Part shown: positions 33,331 to 40,665 of the stretch, one piece after another
Layout: the number at the start of each line of letters is the position of its first letter
How positions within the stretch are numbered: the stretch's first letter is position 1
The notes under the pieces: generated by a model
Databases searched by the model: none
What the model was told of the DNA's origin: nothing
What the model saw: the letters and a program-made list of their open reading frames with translations, nothing else
From: JBBSHJ01 sp038253135
GTDB taxonomy: Bacteria; Actinomycetota; Actinomycetes; Mycobacteriales; QHCD01
DNA length: 64,000 bases
Assembly: GCA_038253135.1 (NCBI GenBank)
Contig: JBBSHJ010000002.1
Coordinates: 14,510 to 78,509, forward strand
Reading direction: 5' to 3'
Translations under genes and position numbers: made by a program

Positions 33331-34242
33331 CTACCGCTCCGGTGCGGGGACGGCGCTGGCTGCGGCGTCTGGCCAGATCAGACCGAGGTCATCTCGAGCC
33401 TTTGCCGCTCGATACTCACGGGGCGACATGCCGGTGTAACGGCTGAACTGCCGGCTGAAGTAGGACAGGCTGGCGAAGCCGCATCGACGGGAGATGGCTC
33501 CGACCGGCTCGTTCGTCGAGGCAAGAAGGACCCGCGCGGAAGAAAGGCGTAGCCGCGTGACATATTGCACCGGCGTGCACCCGTGCACCCGCCTGACCAG
33601 TCGGGCGAGGTGGGCCCGGCTGACTGCGCTCAGCTCGGCGAAGCGGGGCAGGCCGCCCCGGAGGTTTGACTCGTCGGCCATGGCCTCACAGGCGTCGAGA
33701 AACCAGTCGGGTGCGAGGCTGCGCGTTCGCGCCTCGTCGGAACCGGCAGGCAGCGCCTGGATCGCTGCCGACCAGGCCGGCAGTAGCTCGACCGTGGTCC
33801 CACGTCGCTGATATGCCTCCAGCGCTCGCCGAAACGCCGTCTCGACGGTCGGCCGGCGGCTTTCGGTCAAGACGGCCGTAGGCGGCAGCTCCGGGTCGTC
33901 GTAACTGGCGGTGGGCAGCGCGCAGAGGTCGGCCAGCGCTCGCCACCGCGGCGCGGGTATCGCGATGTTGATGAAGGCGAAATCGGTCGAGTCGGCCCGG
34001 CCCGAGGCTCGGAAGTGGTGGCGGTCAGCCGGCCGGACGAGCACCAGGCTCCCCGCGCCGAGGGTCTGCGTGGTGTCGTTGATCAGGTGATTGCCGGTGC
34101 CCGCCGTCACCAGGAAAAACTCGAGGAAATCCGCATGCGTGTGTATCGGCGTGCTCCAGCGCGGCGAGCTCGCCCGCACCAGCGCGGCGTGATAGTCACG
34201 GCCCGCGGCCACGCTGACGAAGCGGATCGGGTGCACCGCCAT
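33331..34242 (-). CDS. AraC family transcriptional regulator
   Basis: 303 residues from ATG 34242, which is exactly 6 nt after a TACGAT -10 box; the frame also runs back to 34284. The N-terminus is a cupin sensing domain (TPIHTHADFLEFFLVTAGTG, GAGSLVLVRPADRHHF). The C-terminus holds two HTH motifs, the second within PVGAISRRCGFASLSYFSRQFSRYTGMSPREYRAAK. Such cupin-AraC proteins usually sense sugars. It is divergent from a PhyH gene; a pair of direct repeats in the gap (34280-34308) could be its binding sites. Confidence 0.92.
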   Translation of the reverse strand: MAVHPIRFVSVAAGRDYHAALVRASSPRWSTPIHTHADFLEFFLVTAGTGNHLINDTTQTLGAGSLVLVRPADRHHFRASGRADSTDFAFINIAIPAPRWRALADLCALPTASYDDPELPPTAVLTESRRPTVETAFRRALEAYQRRGTTVELLPAWSAAIQALPAGSDEARTRSLAPDWFLDACEAMADESNLRGGLPRFAELSAVSRAHLARLVRRVHGCTPVQYVTRLRLSSARVLLASTNEPVGAISRRCGFASLSYFSRQFSRYTGMSPREYRAAKARDDLGLIWPDAAASAVPAPER

Positions 34243-34248
34243 GCGCGA

Positions 34249-34254
34249 ATCGTA
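34249..34254 (-). promoter_or_regulatory. -10 box TACGAT, probable leaderless start of the AraC gene
   Basis: On the minus strand TACGAT is followed by 6 nt and ATG 34242, with no ribosome site; this spacing supports choosing that start over the upstream one. Confidence 0.5.
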
Positions 34255-34279
34255 CAAGTATCTGCGTCGCATCTTCAAC

Positions 34280-34316
34280 TGCAACGGTTGATGGGTGCAA
34301 ATCGTTCAACTAGCGT
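34280..34316 (+). promoter_or_regulatory. Promoter and direct repeats upstream of the cluster B PhyH gene
   Basis: TTGATG (34288-34293) and TAGCGT (34311-34316) are 17 bp apart. Overlapping them are two imperfect direct repeats, tgcaacggttga (34280-34291) and tgcaaatcgttca (34296-34308), 16 bp apart. AraC regulators typically bind such direct repeats next to -35, so the divergent AraC protein probably controls this promoter. Confidence 0.5.
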
Positions 34317-34356
34317 GGGCAGCACTCGATCACCGCGCCGAATCAAGGACCTGGTC

Positions 34357-35130
34357 ATGACGATGACGGACCGCTCGCACACTGCCCACCAACCACGGCT
34401 GGAGCCGACTGAGGTCGAGCACTTTCACGAGCATGGCTACCTGCTCTTGCACCGGCCGGTCTTCGCACCGGCCGAGCTGGGCCGGCTCTATGAGCTCATG
34501 CAGGAGCAGCTCGACGCCAAGGGCGACAAGCTCTCCGACGAGCTCGACACACCACATTTCCGCGAGCCGCGGTTGCTGGATTTCCTGCTCTCCGACCGGG
34601 TGCTCGATATTGTCGAGCCGATCCTCGGTCCAGACATCTTCCTGTGGTCGAGCCATTTCATCATCAAGGCTCCGCTGGTCGGCCGCGACACTCCCTGGCA
34701 CGAGGACTCGGCGTATTGGCAGGGTCGGCTCAGCGACTATTCCAAGATTGCCACGCTCTGGCTGGCGATGGACCCGGTGTGGACGGGTAACGGCTGCATG
34801 CGCGTCGTCGATGGATCGCACCAGGGCGGCGGCTTCTCGGCCTACCGGCCGCTGGCCGACCGGAGCAAGCACACCTTCGGATCAGAGATCTCCGCCGACA
34901 TCGACGACAGCAAGGTGATCAATTTCGAGCTGTCGCCCGGCGAGGCATCGTTGCACGACGGCCGGATCATGCACGGGGCCACGGCCAACACCAGCAAGGT
35001 GCGCCGGGCCGGCTACACGATGCGCTACATGGCCGCCACGACCAAGGTCGTCCCCGAGGCCAATCCCGGCTTCCGGATCTGGCTGGCCCGCGGCCAGGAC
35101 CGCGCCGGCAACCATTACGAAAACGCGTAA
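34357..35130 (+). CDS. Phytanoyl-CoA dioxygenase (PhyH) family protein
   Basis: 257 residues from ATG 34357 (AAGGA upstream, 7 nt spacing). The Fe(II)/2-oxoglutarate oxygenase motifs are WHEDSAYWQG (His and Asp), the distal His in SLHDGRIMHGATANTSKVRR and the following Arg for 2-oxoglutarate. LWLAMDPVWTGNGCMRVVDGSH is the middle PhyH signature. It is only distantly similar to the PhyH of cluster A. Its divergent AraC partner suggests substrate-induced expression. Substrate unknown; a hydroxylation in secondary metabolite or sugar breakdown is plausible. Confidence 0.88.
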   Translation: MTMTDRSHTAHQPRLEPTEVEHFHEHGYLLLHRPVFAPAELGRLYELMQEQLDAKGDKLSDELDTPHFREPRLLDFLLSDRVLDIVEPILGPDIFLWSSHFIIKAPLVGRDTPWHEDSAYWQGRLSDYSKIATLWLAMDPVWTGNGCMRVVDGSHQGGGFSAYRPLADRSKHTFGSEISADIDDSKVINFELSPGEASLHDGRIMHGATANTSKVRRAGYTMRYMAATTKVVPEANPGFRIWLARGQDRAGNHYENA

Positions 35131-35168
35131 CCCGGACCACTGTCGGATTGGGTGGTCACGACCGGGTT
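35129..35168 (+). terminator. Possible hairpin terminator after PhyH
   Basis: aacccgg (35129-35135) and ccgggtt (35162-35168) are complementary, with accac and gtggt as inner partial arms. There is no strong T-run after it. It begins at the stop codon of the PhyH gene. Confidence 0.3.
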
Positions 35169-35306
35169 TATCCACACCGGCGAACCGGGTGGTGTGGGCT
35201 GCGATCTGCGATGTCGGCCCGTCGTACGGGCTGGATGGCCGGTCATCTGCAAGGTCGACGGCTCATGGGCTTGGATCGCCGGATATCTGGTCCGCGTCGG
35301 GCGGTC

Positions 35307-36455
35307 TCAGCCCTGTCGGCGCAGGAGGTAGATCTGGGGCCAGTGGCCCTTGTGAAAGACGCTGGTCGCGCTCACCAGCGAAAGTCGATGCTCACCGCGC
35401 AGAAACTCCTGCATGACCGGCATTTCGGCCGTGAGGATGCAGATCCGGCCACCGGGCAGCGTCGCCTGGATTGCCCGCTCCAGCACGGAGGCGTGCAGCG
35501 CGACCAGATCGGAGCGTCGCCCGGATTTGTCGCCCCACGGCGGGTCGGCCAGCACGACGTCCCACGGTTCGGCGCCGGTCGCCCCGGGATCGGTGACGTC
35601 GCCGAGCGAGCAGGCAGCGCGGCCGGAAAGCCCGGCCGCGGCAAGATTTTGCCGGGCACCGTCGACAAAGCTCGCATCCACGTCAATTCCGAATCCGGCC
35701 GCCGCCGGCGCCGTCAGCAGCCGCTCGATCAGCAGCGTTCCCGTGCCGCACATGAGGTTGAGGACGAGATCGGCCCTTTTGGGATGCGTCAGCAGGGCCA
35801 TCGCCGCGGCAACGGTTGCGTTGGCGCCGGCCGGATGATCGGCGACCCGCCACGGCCGGGCCGACAGCGGGCCGCTCGACAGCCGGACCAGCACGTCCCA
35901 CCCCGGGCCGTCGAGCGAGCGGCGTACCCGCACCTGGCACTCGCCGTCGTCCGGGCGGTAAGGCAGGCCGGCCTCATCGGCGAGCGCTGAGCCCAGCCGT
36001 TGAAAGACCGACGAGTCACTGCCGGCGGCGTCGAAGCGGAACGACGCTGGTGGCGGTTTATTGAGCCGGCTAACGATGTCGATGACTGCCGCGATCGCGC
36101 GTAGCTTCGGCCCGTCGATGAGCGACTTCGGCCGGGGCACGTCGAAACTCAGGACGCGGTACGGCGCGACGACGGTCCGCAGCGCGAGCAGCGGTGCGAA
36201 GGATCCGGCGAGGTCCAGCCGCACCGTGTCCTCACGGCCGGGTATCGCCGCGACATTGCTCGCGCCGGCAAGGCTGCGGGTGACCTCGGTGGAGACGATA
36301 TCGCGCAGCCCGGGCAGGCAGACGAGCTCGACCGCGACCGCTGGCTGCGCGGGCCGGGTCGGCCGCCGCTGGCCGGCGGCTCGCGAGCGTGCCTTCGGGC
36401 GAGGGTGTCGTGTCACGTCGCCGCGCGTGTGGCGGGCGTGCGGGTGGGAATTCAC
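35307..36455 (-). CDS. Putative N2-guanine RNA methyltransferase (TrmN/Trm14-like)
   Basis: 382 residues from GTG 36455. A basic N-terminus precedes a THUMP-like stretch (LVCLPGLRDIVSTEVTRSLAG) and a C-terminal Rossmann methyltransferase domain with motif I LVLNLMCGTGTLLIERLL, GFGIDVDASFVDGARQNLAA, and the catalytic VLADPPWGD of N2-guanine or N6-adenine enzymes. Such enzymes methylate G6 of tRNA or a guanine of rRNA. Its start overlaps the stop of the upstream kinase-like gene (GTGA), so the two are an operon. The target RNA cannot be read from the sequence. Confidence 0.82.
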   Translation of the reverse strand: MNSHPHARHTRGDVTRHPRPKARSRAAGQRRPTRPAQPAVAVELVCLPGLRDIVSTEVTRSLAGASNVAAIPGREDTVRLDLAGSFAPLLALRTVVAPYRVLSFDVPRPKSLIDGPKLRAIAAVIDIVSRLNKPPPASFRFDAAGSDSSVFQRLGSALADEAGLPYRPDDGECQVRVRRSLDGPGWDVLVRLSSGPLSARPWRVADHPAGANATVAAAMALLTHPKRADLVLNLMCGTGTLLIERLLTAPAAAGFGIDVDASFVDGARQNLAAAGLSGRAACSLGDVTDPGATGAEPWDVVLADPPWGDKSGRRSDLVALHASVLERAIQATLPGGRICILTAEMPVMQEFLRGEHRLSLVSATSVFHKGHWPQIYLLRRQG

Positions 36456-37396
36456 GACCCGAGACTAGGCCACTGCGGGCCCTGGGATCGGTAGACCTTG
36501 CCGGCCCGGTCGACGTCGGCGAGCGTGCGGTCAGGGTCGAGCCCGAGCCCCGCGGCCGCCTCGGCCAGCGCGGCCCGGTCGGCCTCGATGGTCTCGTCGT
36601 AATGGTCCGGCTGCGCGACCCGGAAGGCGCGAAATCGCAGCGCAAAGGCGTACCCGAGCCGGTCCATCAGCGTCAGCAGGTGCGCCTCGCCGGCCGCCGG
36701 ACCTCTCGCCGCGGCGTACGCCTCGACGAATGCCTCCCGCTGCTCGCCCGCCCAGAGCTTGACGTCCCAAAGCAGCGGGCCGCGCGTCACGGCGCCCCAG
36801 TCGCGCAGTGCCAGCCCGTCCTCGGTCGCCACGAGCTCCGGGCCGTCGCCGTAACACGCGCCCCAGGTCAGATCGGCGCGGAAAACCCCTTCCAGTGCGG
36901 CTCGCGACGCAGGCACGATCACGTCGCGCCAGGGATACCGTGCCGCGTCGTCGCCGAGGTAGCCGACCATCGTGTCGGGCGCCTCGACGTCACCGAGCGC
37001 CTGGTGCACGGCTGCGAGCACGCGGGCAGCATCGGCGATGCGCTCGCCGGCCGCGAGCCGGCGGCCGTCGATCCACGGCAGCAGCGCGAGGGGGTGCCGC
37101 TCGCCGTTGACGCTCGGGGTGAGCACCGTCAACGATCCGCCGGAGGCGGGCACCGCCGGCGCCGTCTCGATGCTGGTACGCCGGGCAACCGCGGCCGCGG
37201 CGCGCAGCCCCGGCTCGACGGCCGCGGGCAGGTCGTAGGTCAGCTTGGCGGCGTACCGCCGCCCGGCCGCGTCGGTGACGTCGAAGACATCGGACGTCAC
37301 GCCGTCGTGCGCGATCCGACGCACCGTCAGCGGCTCGGCCAGGTGCCAGGACGCGACGAGCGACGCCTCGACGGCCTGCGGCCGGGCATGCTGCAT
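36452..37396 (-). CDS. Phosphotransferase (APH) family protein
   Basis: 314 residues from ATG 37396; the open frame to 37468 overlaps the end of the epimerase gene's 3' side and is not favoured. The N-lobe contains VFDVTDAAGRRYAAKLTYDLP, a plausible phosphate-loop and lysine strand, and LLPWIDGRRLAAG. The usual HGD catalytic loop appears altered: GACYGDGPELVATEDGLALRDWG has YGDGPELV instead of HGDLHPGNV, and DWG provides the metal aspartate. Thus it may be a weak or pseudo-kinase. Coupled to the RNA methyltransferase gene. A -35/-10 candidate (CTGACA-N17-TCTGCT, then 6 nt) precedes its ATG. Confidence 0.75.
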   Translation of the reverse strand: MQHARPQAVEASLVASWHLAEPLTVRRIAHDGVTSDVFDVTDAAGRRYAAKLTYDLPAAVEPGLRAAAAVARRTSIETAPAVPASGGSLTVLTPSVNGERHPLALLPWIDGRRLAAGERIADAARVLAAVHQALGDVEAPDTMVGYLGDDAARYPWRDVIVPASRAALEGVFRADLTWGACYGDGPELVATEDGLALRDWGAVTRGPLLWDVKLWAGEQREAFVEAYAAARGPAAGEAHLLTLMDRLGYAFALRFRAFRVAQPDHYDETIEADRAALAEAAAGLGLDPDRTLADVDRAGKVYRSQGPQWPSLGS

Positions 37397-37427
37397 CGCC
37401 CGAGCAGACCACGCAAGCGCCGACTTG

Positions 37428-38231
37428 TCAGCCGTATACCTGCCGGTGCCGCTGCACCACGGTGGCAACGGTCTGCTCGCCGGGCGCCGACCACACCGAC
37501 TCGTTGAAGATCTCGACCTCGACTAAGCCGTCGTACCCGGCCGCGTACGCCGCGTCCACCAGGCCGCGGGTGTCGATGCACCCGTCGCCTACGTGAGCGC
37601 GCCCGAGCAGTGCGCCGGCGGGCAGAGGCGTGATCCAGTCACTGACCTGCACCAGCGCGATCCGACCGGCCGCCCGGGCGATCTCCGGCAGCACCCGCGG
37701 GTCCCACCACACGTGATAGGTGTCGACGACCACGCCGACCTGCGCGGGCGGATGCGGCGCGGCCAGGTCGATCGCCTGACCCAGCGTCGACACGACACCG
37801 CGGTCGGAACAGAACATCGGGTGCATCGGCTCGACCGCGAGCCGCACGCCCGCGGAGGCGGCGTACGGCGCCAGTGCGGCGATCTCGTCGCGCACTCGGG
37901 CCCGCGCGCCCGCCACGTCCGTGCTGCCGGCGGGAATGCCGCCGCACACCAGCACGAGCACCGGGCAGTCGAGCGCGTGGCATTCCTCGACGGCGCGCCG
38001 GTTGTCGGCCCGGCTGCCATCCGGCACGGTGAAAAAACCGCCCCGGCACAGGCTGGTCACCATCAGGCCGGATGCCCGCACCAGCCCGGCGGCACGGGCG
38101 AGGCCCGTCCCGGCGACGCTGTCGCGCCACAGCCCGACCCCCTCGATTCCCACCTCGGCGCAACCGCGCAGCAGCTCCGGCAGTTGCCAGTGCTTCGTCG
38201 TCGCCTGGTTCAGCGCGAGCGGCGGGATCAT
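37428..38231 (-). CDS. Sugar phosphate isomerase/epimerase (xylose-isomerase-like TIM barrel)
   Basis: 267 residues. Family features: ALNQATTKHWQLPELLRGCAEVGIEGVGLWR at the N-terminus, LAVEPMHPMF with the metal-binding Glu, VGVVVDTYHVWWDP with Asp and His, LVQVSDWITPL, and a C-terminal GLVEVEIFNESVW with the last Glu. These enzymes epimerise or isomerise sugars and inositol derivatives with a divalent metal. It is the third gene of the Gfo/Idh - DUF993 - epimerase operon, joined by a 4-nt overlap (ATGA at 38228-38231), so it should act on the same substrate. Confidence 0.9.
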   Translation of the reverse strand: MIPPLALNQATTKHWQLPELLRGCAEVGIEGVGLWRDSVAGTGLARAAGLVRASGLMVTSLCRGGFFTVPDGSRADNRRAVEECHALDCPVLVLVCGGIPAGSTDVAGARARVRDEIAALAPYAASAGVRLAVEPMHPMFCSDRGVVSTLGQAIDLAAPHPPAQVGVVVDTYHVWWDPRVLPEIARAAGRIALVQVSDWITPLPAGALLGRAHVGDGCIDTRGLVDAAYAAGYDGLVEVEIFNESVWSAPGEQTVATVVQRHRQVYG

Positions 38232-39463
38232 CCGTCGAAACCCGCGCTCACCACGAGCAGGCGCCGCATGCGCTCGGCGGCGAGGTCGGGGTCAGGCAAG
38301 AGGCCCGCGGCATCGGCGAGCCGGAACAGATCCACCAGGTGCGGCACCGAGCGCGCCGACTGCGCAGCGCCGATCATCGTGAAATGGTCCTGGTGCCCGG
38401 CCAGCCAGGCGAGGAAGACGATCCCGGTCTTGTAGTGGTAGGTCGGCGCCTCGAAGCACTTGCGGGCCAGCGGCACCGTCGGCGCGAGGATGCCGTCGTA
38501 CGCCGTCCGGTCACCGGAGTCCAGCGCCCGCAGGGCGCTTGCCGCAGCCGTGGCGATCGGGTCGAAGATGCCGAGCAACGCATCGCTGTGACCGGCGGCG
38601 TCACCGGCGATGAGGGCGGGGTAATCGAAATCGTCGCCGGTGTAGCAGCGCACGCCGGCCGGCAGGCGGCGGCGCAGCGCGATCTCCCGATCGGCGTCCA
38701 GCAGCGAGATCTTGATCCCATCGACGACGTCGGCGTGCGACTCGATCAGCTCGACCACGACGTCGGTGGCGGCATCGAGATCGGTCGAGCCCCAGTAGCC
38801 CGCCAGCGCCGGGTCAAACATCGGCCCGAGCCAGTGCAGGATGGCCGGCGCCCGCAGGCCGCCGAGCACCGCGTCATACACCTTGTGGTAGTCGTCCGGC
38901 CCGCGAGCCGCGGCCGCGAGCGCTCGGCTGGCCATCAGGACGACGGTCGCGCCGGCGTCGGTGACGACCGCGACCTGCTCCTCGTAGGCGTGCAGCACGT
39001 CGTCGACCGACGGAAAACCGTTCTCCCTGCGCGGCCTCCTCAGTCGCTGCGCGCCGCGCTCGTTCCTCGCGCGGGTGCTCGCTCCGTCGTCGACCGACGG
39101 AAAGTCGAGCTGGTCGGTGCCCGCGCCGCACGCGAGGCGACCGCCGACCGATCGCGCGTCCGCGCCGCTGCGCCGGATGAGCTCCCTGGTGCTCGCCCAG
39201 TCCAGGCCCATCCCGCGCTGGGCGGTGTCCATCGCGTCGGCGACACCGAGGCCGAGTGACCACAGGTGGGCACGAAAGGCCAGGGTCGCGTCCCAGTCGA
39301 GCGCGGCCGGCGCGCCGGCGGAGCGGTCGGCGAGCGGATCGGCGACGACGTGCGCGGCGGCGTAGGCGACCCGTGACACCGGTGCTGTCGCGCCGGTCGG
39401 TACGGGCAGCGGGTCGCGCATCCGGACCGGTTCGCGCACCCCCGGCAGCCGGATCAGCGTCAC
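38228..39463 (-). CDS. DUF993 protein (dihydrodipicolinate-synthase-like) with an in-frame repeat insertion
   Basis: 411 residues from GTG 39463, overlapping the Gfo/Idh stop (GTGA). The protein is a TIM-barrel aldolase-like member of DUF993: ALDWDATLAFRAHLWSLGLG, VVVELIESHADVVDGIKISLLD (predicted Schiff-base lysine KIS), RCYTGDDFDYPALIAGD and PTYHYKTGIVFLAWLAGHQ. It is predicted to cleave a keto-acid or keto-sugar. Remarkably an extra 29 codons sit near residue 125: the peptide FPSVDD occurs twice, with the repeat-encoded ASTRARNERGAQRLRRPRRE between. Frame is kept, but the basic loop may harm the fold. Without it the length matches the usual ~380 residues. Confidence 0.85.
   Translation of the reverse strand: MTLIRLPGVREPVRMRDPLPVPTGATAPVSRVAYAAAHVVADPLADRSAGAPAALDWDATLAFRAHLWSLGLGVADAMDTAQRGMGLDWASTRELIRRSGADARSVGGRLACGAGTDQLDFPSVDDGASTRARNERGAQRLRRPRRENGFPSVDDVLHAYEEQVAVVTDAGATVVLMASRALAAAARGPDDYHKVYDAVLGGLRAPAILHWLGPMFDPALAGYWGSTDLDAATDVVVELIESHADVVDGIKISLLDADREIALRRRLPAGVRCYTGDDFDYPALIAGDAAGHSDALLGIFDPIATAAASALRALDSGDRTAYDGILAPTVPLARKCFEAPTYHYKTGIVFLAWLAGHQDHFTMIGAAQSARSVPHLVDLFRLADAAGLLPDPDLAAERMRRLLVVSAGFDG
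38998..39103. repeat. Dispersed ~68-bp element inserted in frame, flanked by 19-bp direct repeats
   Basis: cgtcgtcgaccgacggaaa occurs at 38998-39016 and again at 39085-39103, 87 bp apart. The 68 bp between match the core of the 80-bp repeats near 1800-1940 (shared ctcgttcctcgc and gggtgctcgctcc). The duplication is unique gene sequence, so it looks like a target duplication made when the element entered. The net gain is 87 bp, a multiple of three. Confidence 0.85.
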
Positions 39464-40611
39464 AGCCTGAGGTCCGGAACGGCCAGCCGCCGGCCGGTGC
39501 GCGCCGACTCCATTCCCAGCTCGGCGAGCTGCACGCCCCTGGCGCCTGCCAGCAGGTCCCACGCAAACGGGGTGTCGTCGACGACCGCGCGCAGGAACAT
39601 CTCCCATTGCACCCGGAAGCCGTTGTCGAATTCGGCGTTGTCGGGCACCTCCTGCCACTGCGACCGGAAATCGATCGGCGAGGGCAGGTCGGGGTCCCAT
39701 ACCGGTTTCGGCGTCGCGGACCGGTGCTGCGCGCGGCACCGCCGGAGCCCGGCGACCGCGCTCCCCTCGGTCCCATCGACCTGGAATTCGACCAGCTCGT
39801 CCCGGAAAACCCTGGTCGCCCAGGAGGAATTGATCTGCGCGACGATGCCGCCGTCGAGTTCGAAGATCGCGTACGCCGTGTCGTCCGCGGTGGCGTCGTA
39901 CGCCTCGCCCTGCTCGTCGTACCGCACCGGAATGGCCGTCGACGTGTGCGCATAGACGGACCGGACCGGGGCGATGGTCTGGTCGAGGACGTAGCGCCAG
40001 TGGCAGAACATGTCCTTGGTGATGCCGCCGCCGACCTCGGCCCGGTAGTTCCACGACGGCCGCTGGGCCTCCTGCCAGTCACCTTCGAAAACCCAGTAGC
40101 CGAAATCCCCGCGCACCGACACGATCCGGCCGAAGAATTTCCCCTCGACCAGGCGCTTGAGTTTCCGTAGGCCGGGCAGGAAGATCTTGTCCTGCACGAC
40201 GCCGGTGATGACGCCGGCATCGGCGGCCGCGCGGGCGAGCTCGACGGCCGCCTCCGTGGTCTCGGCCACCGGCTTCTCGGTGTAGACATGCTTTCCGGCC
40301 TTGATGGCACGGCTGATCGCGTCGGCGCGGGCACCGGTGACCTGCGCGTCGAAATAGACCCCGACGTCCTCGCGGCCGAGTGCTTCATCGAGATCCGTGG
40401 TCCATTCCGTCAGGCCGTGCCGCTCGGCCATGTCCCGGAGTTTCCGCTCGCTCCGCCCGATGAGGATCGGATCGGGGATCAGGCGCCGCCCGTCGGTGAG
40501 CGGCAGACCACCGGATTCACGGATGGCCAGGATCGAGCGGATGAGGTGCTGGCGGTATCCCATCCGACCCGTGACACCATTCATCGCGATCCCGACCCTG
40601 CAGATGTCCAC
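39460..40611 (-). CDS. Gfo/Idh/MocA family oxidoreductase
   Basis: 383 residues from GTG 40611, with GGAGGA upstream; the frame runs to 40650 across the operator and is not used. The N-terminal Rossmann domain begins CRVGIAMNGVTGRMGYRQHL and contains the family's AGKHVYTEKPVAETTEAA (EKP motif). The C-terminal domain has GDFGYWVFEGDWQEAQRPSW and GGGITKDMFCHWRYVLD, the position of the catalytic Lys/His pair. These NAD(P) enzymes oxidise sugar or inositol hydroxyls. It is the first gene of a three-gene minus-strand operon and is transcribed away from a LacI regulator across a shared palindromic operator. Confidence 0.92.
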   Translation of the reverse strand: MDICRVGIAMNGVTGRMGYRQHLIRSILAIRESGGLPLTDGRRLIPDPILIGRSERKLRDMAERHGLTEWTTDLDEALGREDVGVYFDAQVTGARADAISRAIKAGKHVYTEKPVAETTEAAVELARAAADAGVITGVVQDKIFLPGLRKLKRLVEGKFFGRIVSVRGDFGYWVFEGDWQEAQRPSWNYRAEVGGGITKDMFCHWRYVLDQTIAPVRSVYAHTSTAIPVRYDEQGEAYDATADDTAYAIFELDGGIVAQINSSWATRVFRDELVEFQVDGTEGSAVAGLRRCRAQHRSATPKPVWDPDLPSPIDFRSQWQEVPDNAEFDNGFRVQWEMFLRAVVDDTPFAWDLLAGARGVQLAELGMESARTGRRLAVPDLRL

Positions 40612-40634
40612 GTAACGTCCTCCGGACCGACTTG

Positions 40635-40648
40635 GGAAAGCGCTTTCC
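40635..40648. promoter_or_regulatory. LacI-type operator shared by two divergent operons
   Basis: ggaaagcgctttcc is a perfect 14-bp palindrome. It lies between a possible -35 (TTGGGA, 40632-40637) and -10 (TAAGGT, 40654-40659) of the LacI gene and 24 bp upstream of the start of the Gfo/Idh gene. A bound repressor would block its own gene and the catabolic operon together. Confidence 0.75.
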
Positions 40649-40653
40649 ACACG

Positions 40654-40659
40654 TAAGGT
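40654..40659 (+). promoter_or_regulatory. -10 box TAAGGT, probable leaderless start of the LacI gene
   Basis: TAAGGT is followed by exactly 6 nt and ATG 40666. Together with TTGGGA at 40632 it forms a promoter whose spacer contains the operator. Confidence 0.5.
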
Positions 40660-40665
40660 AGGGGC

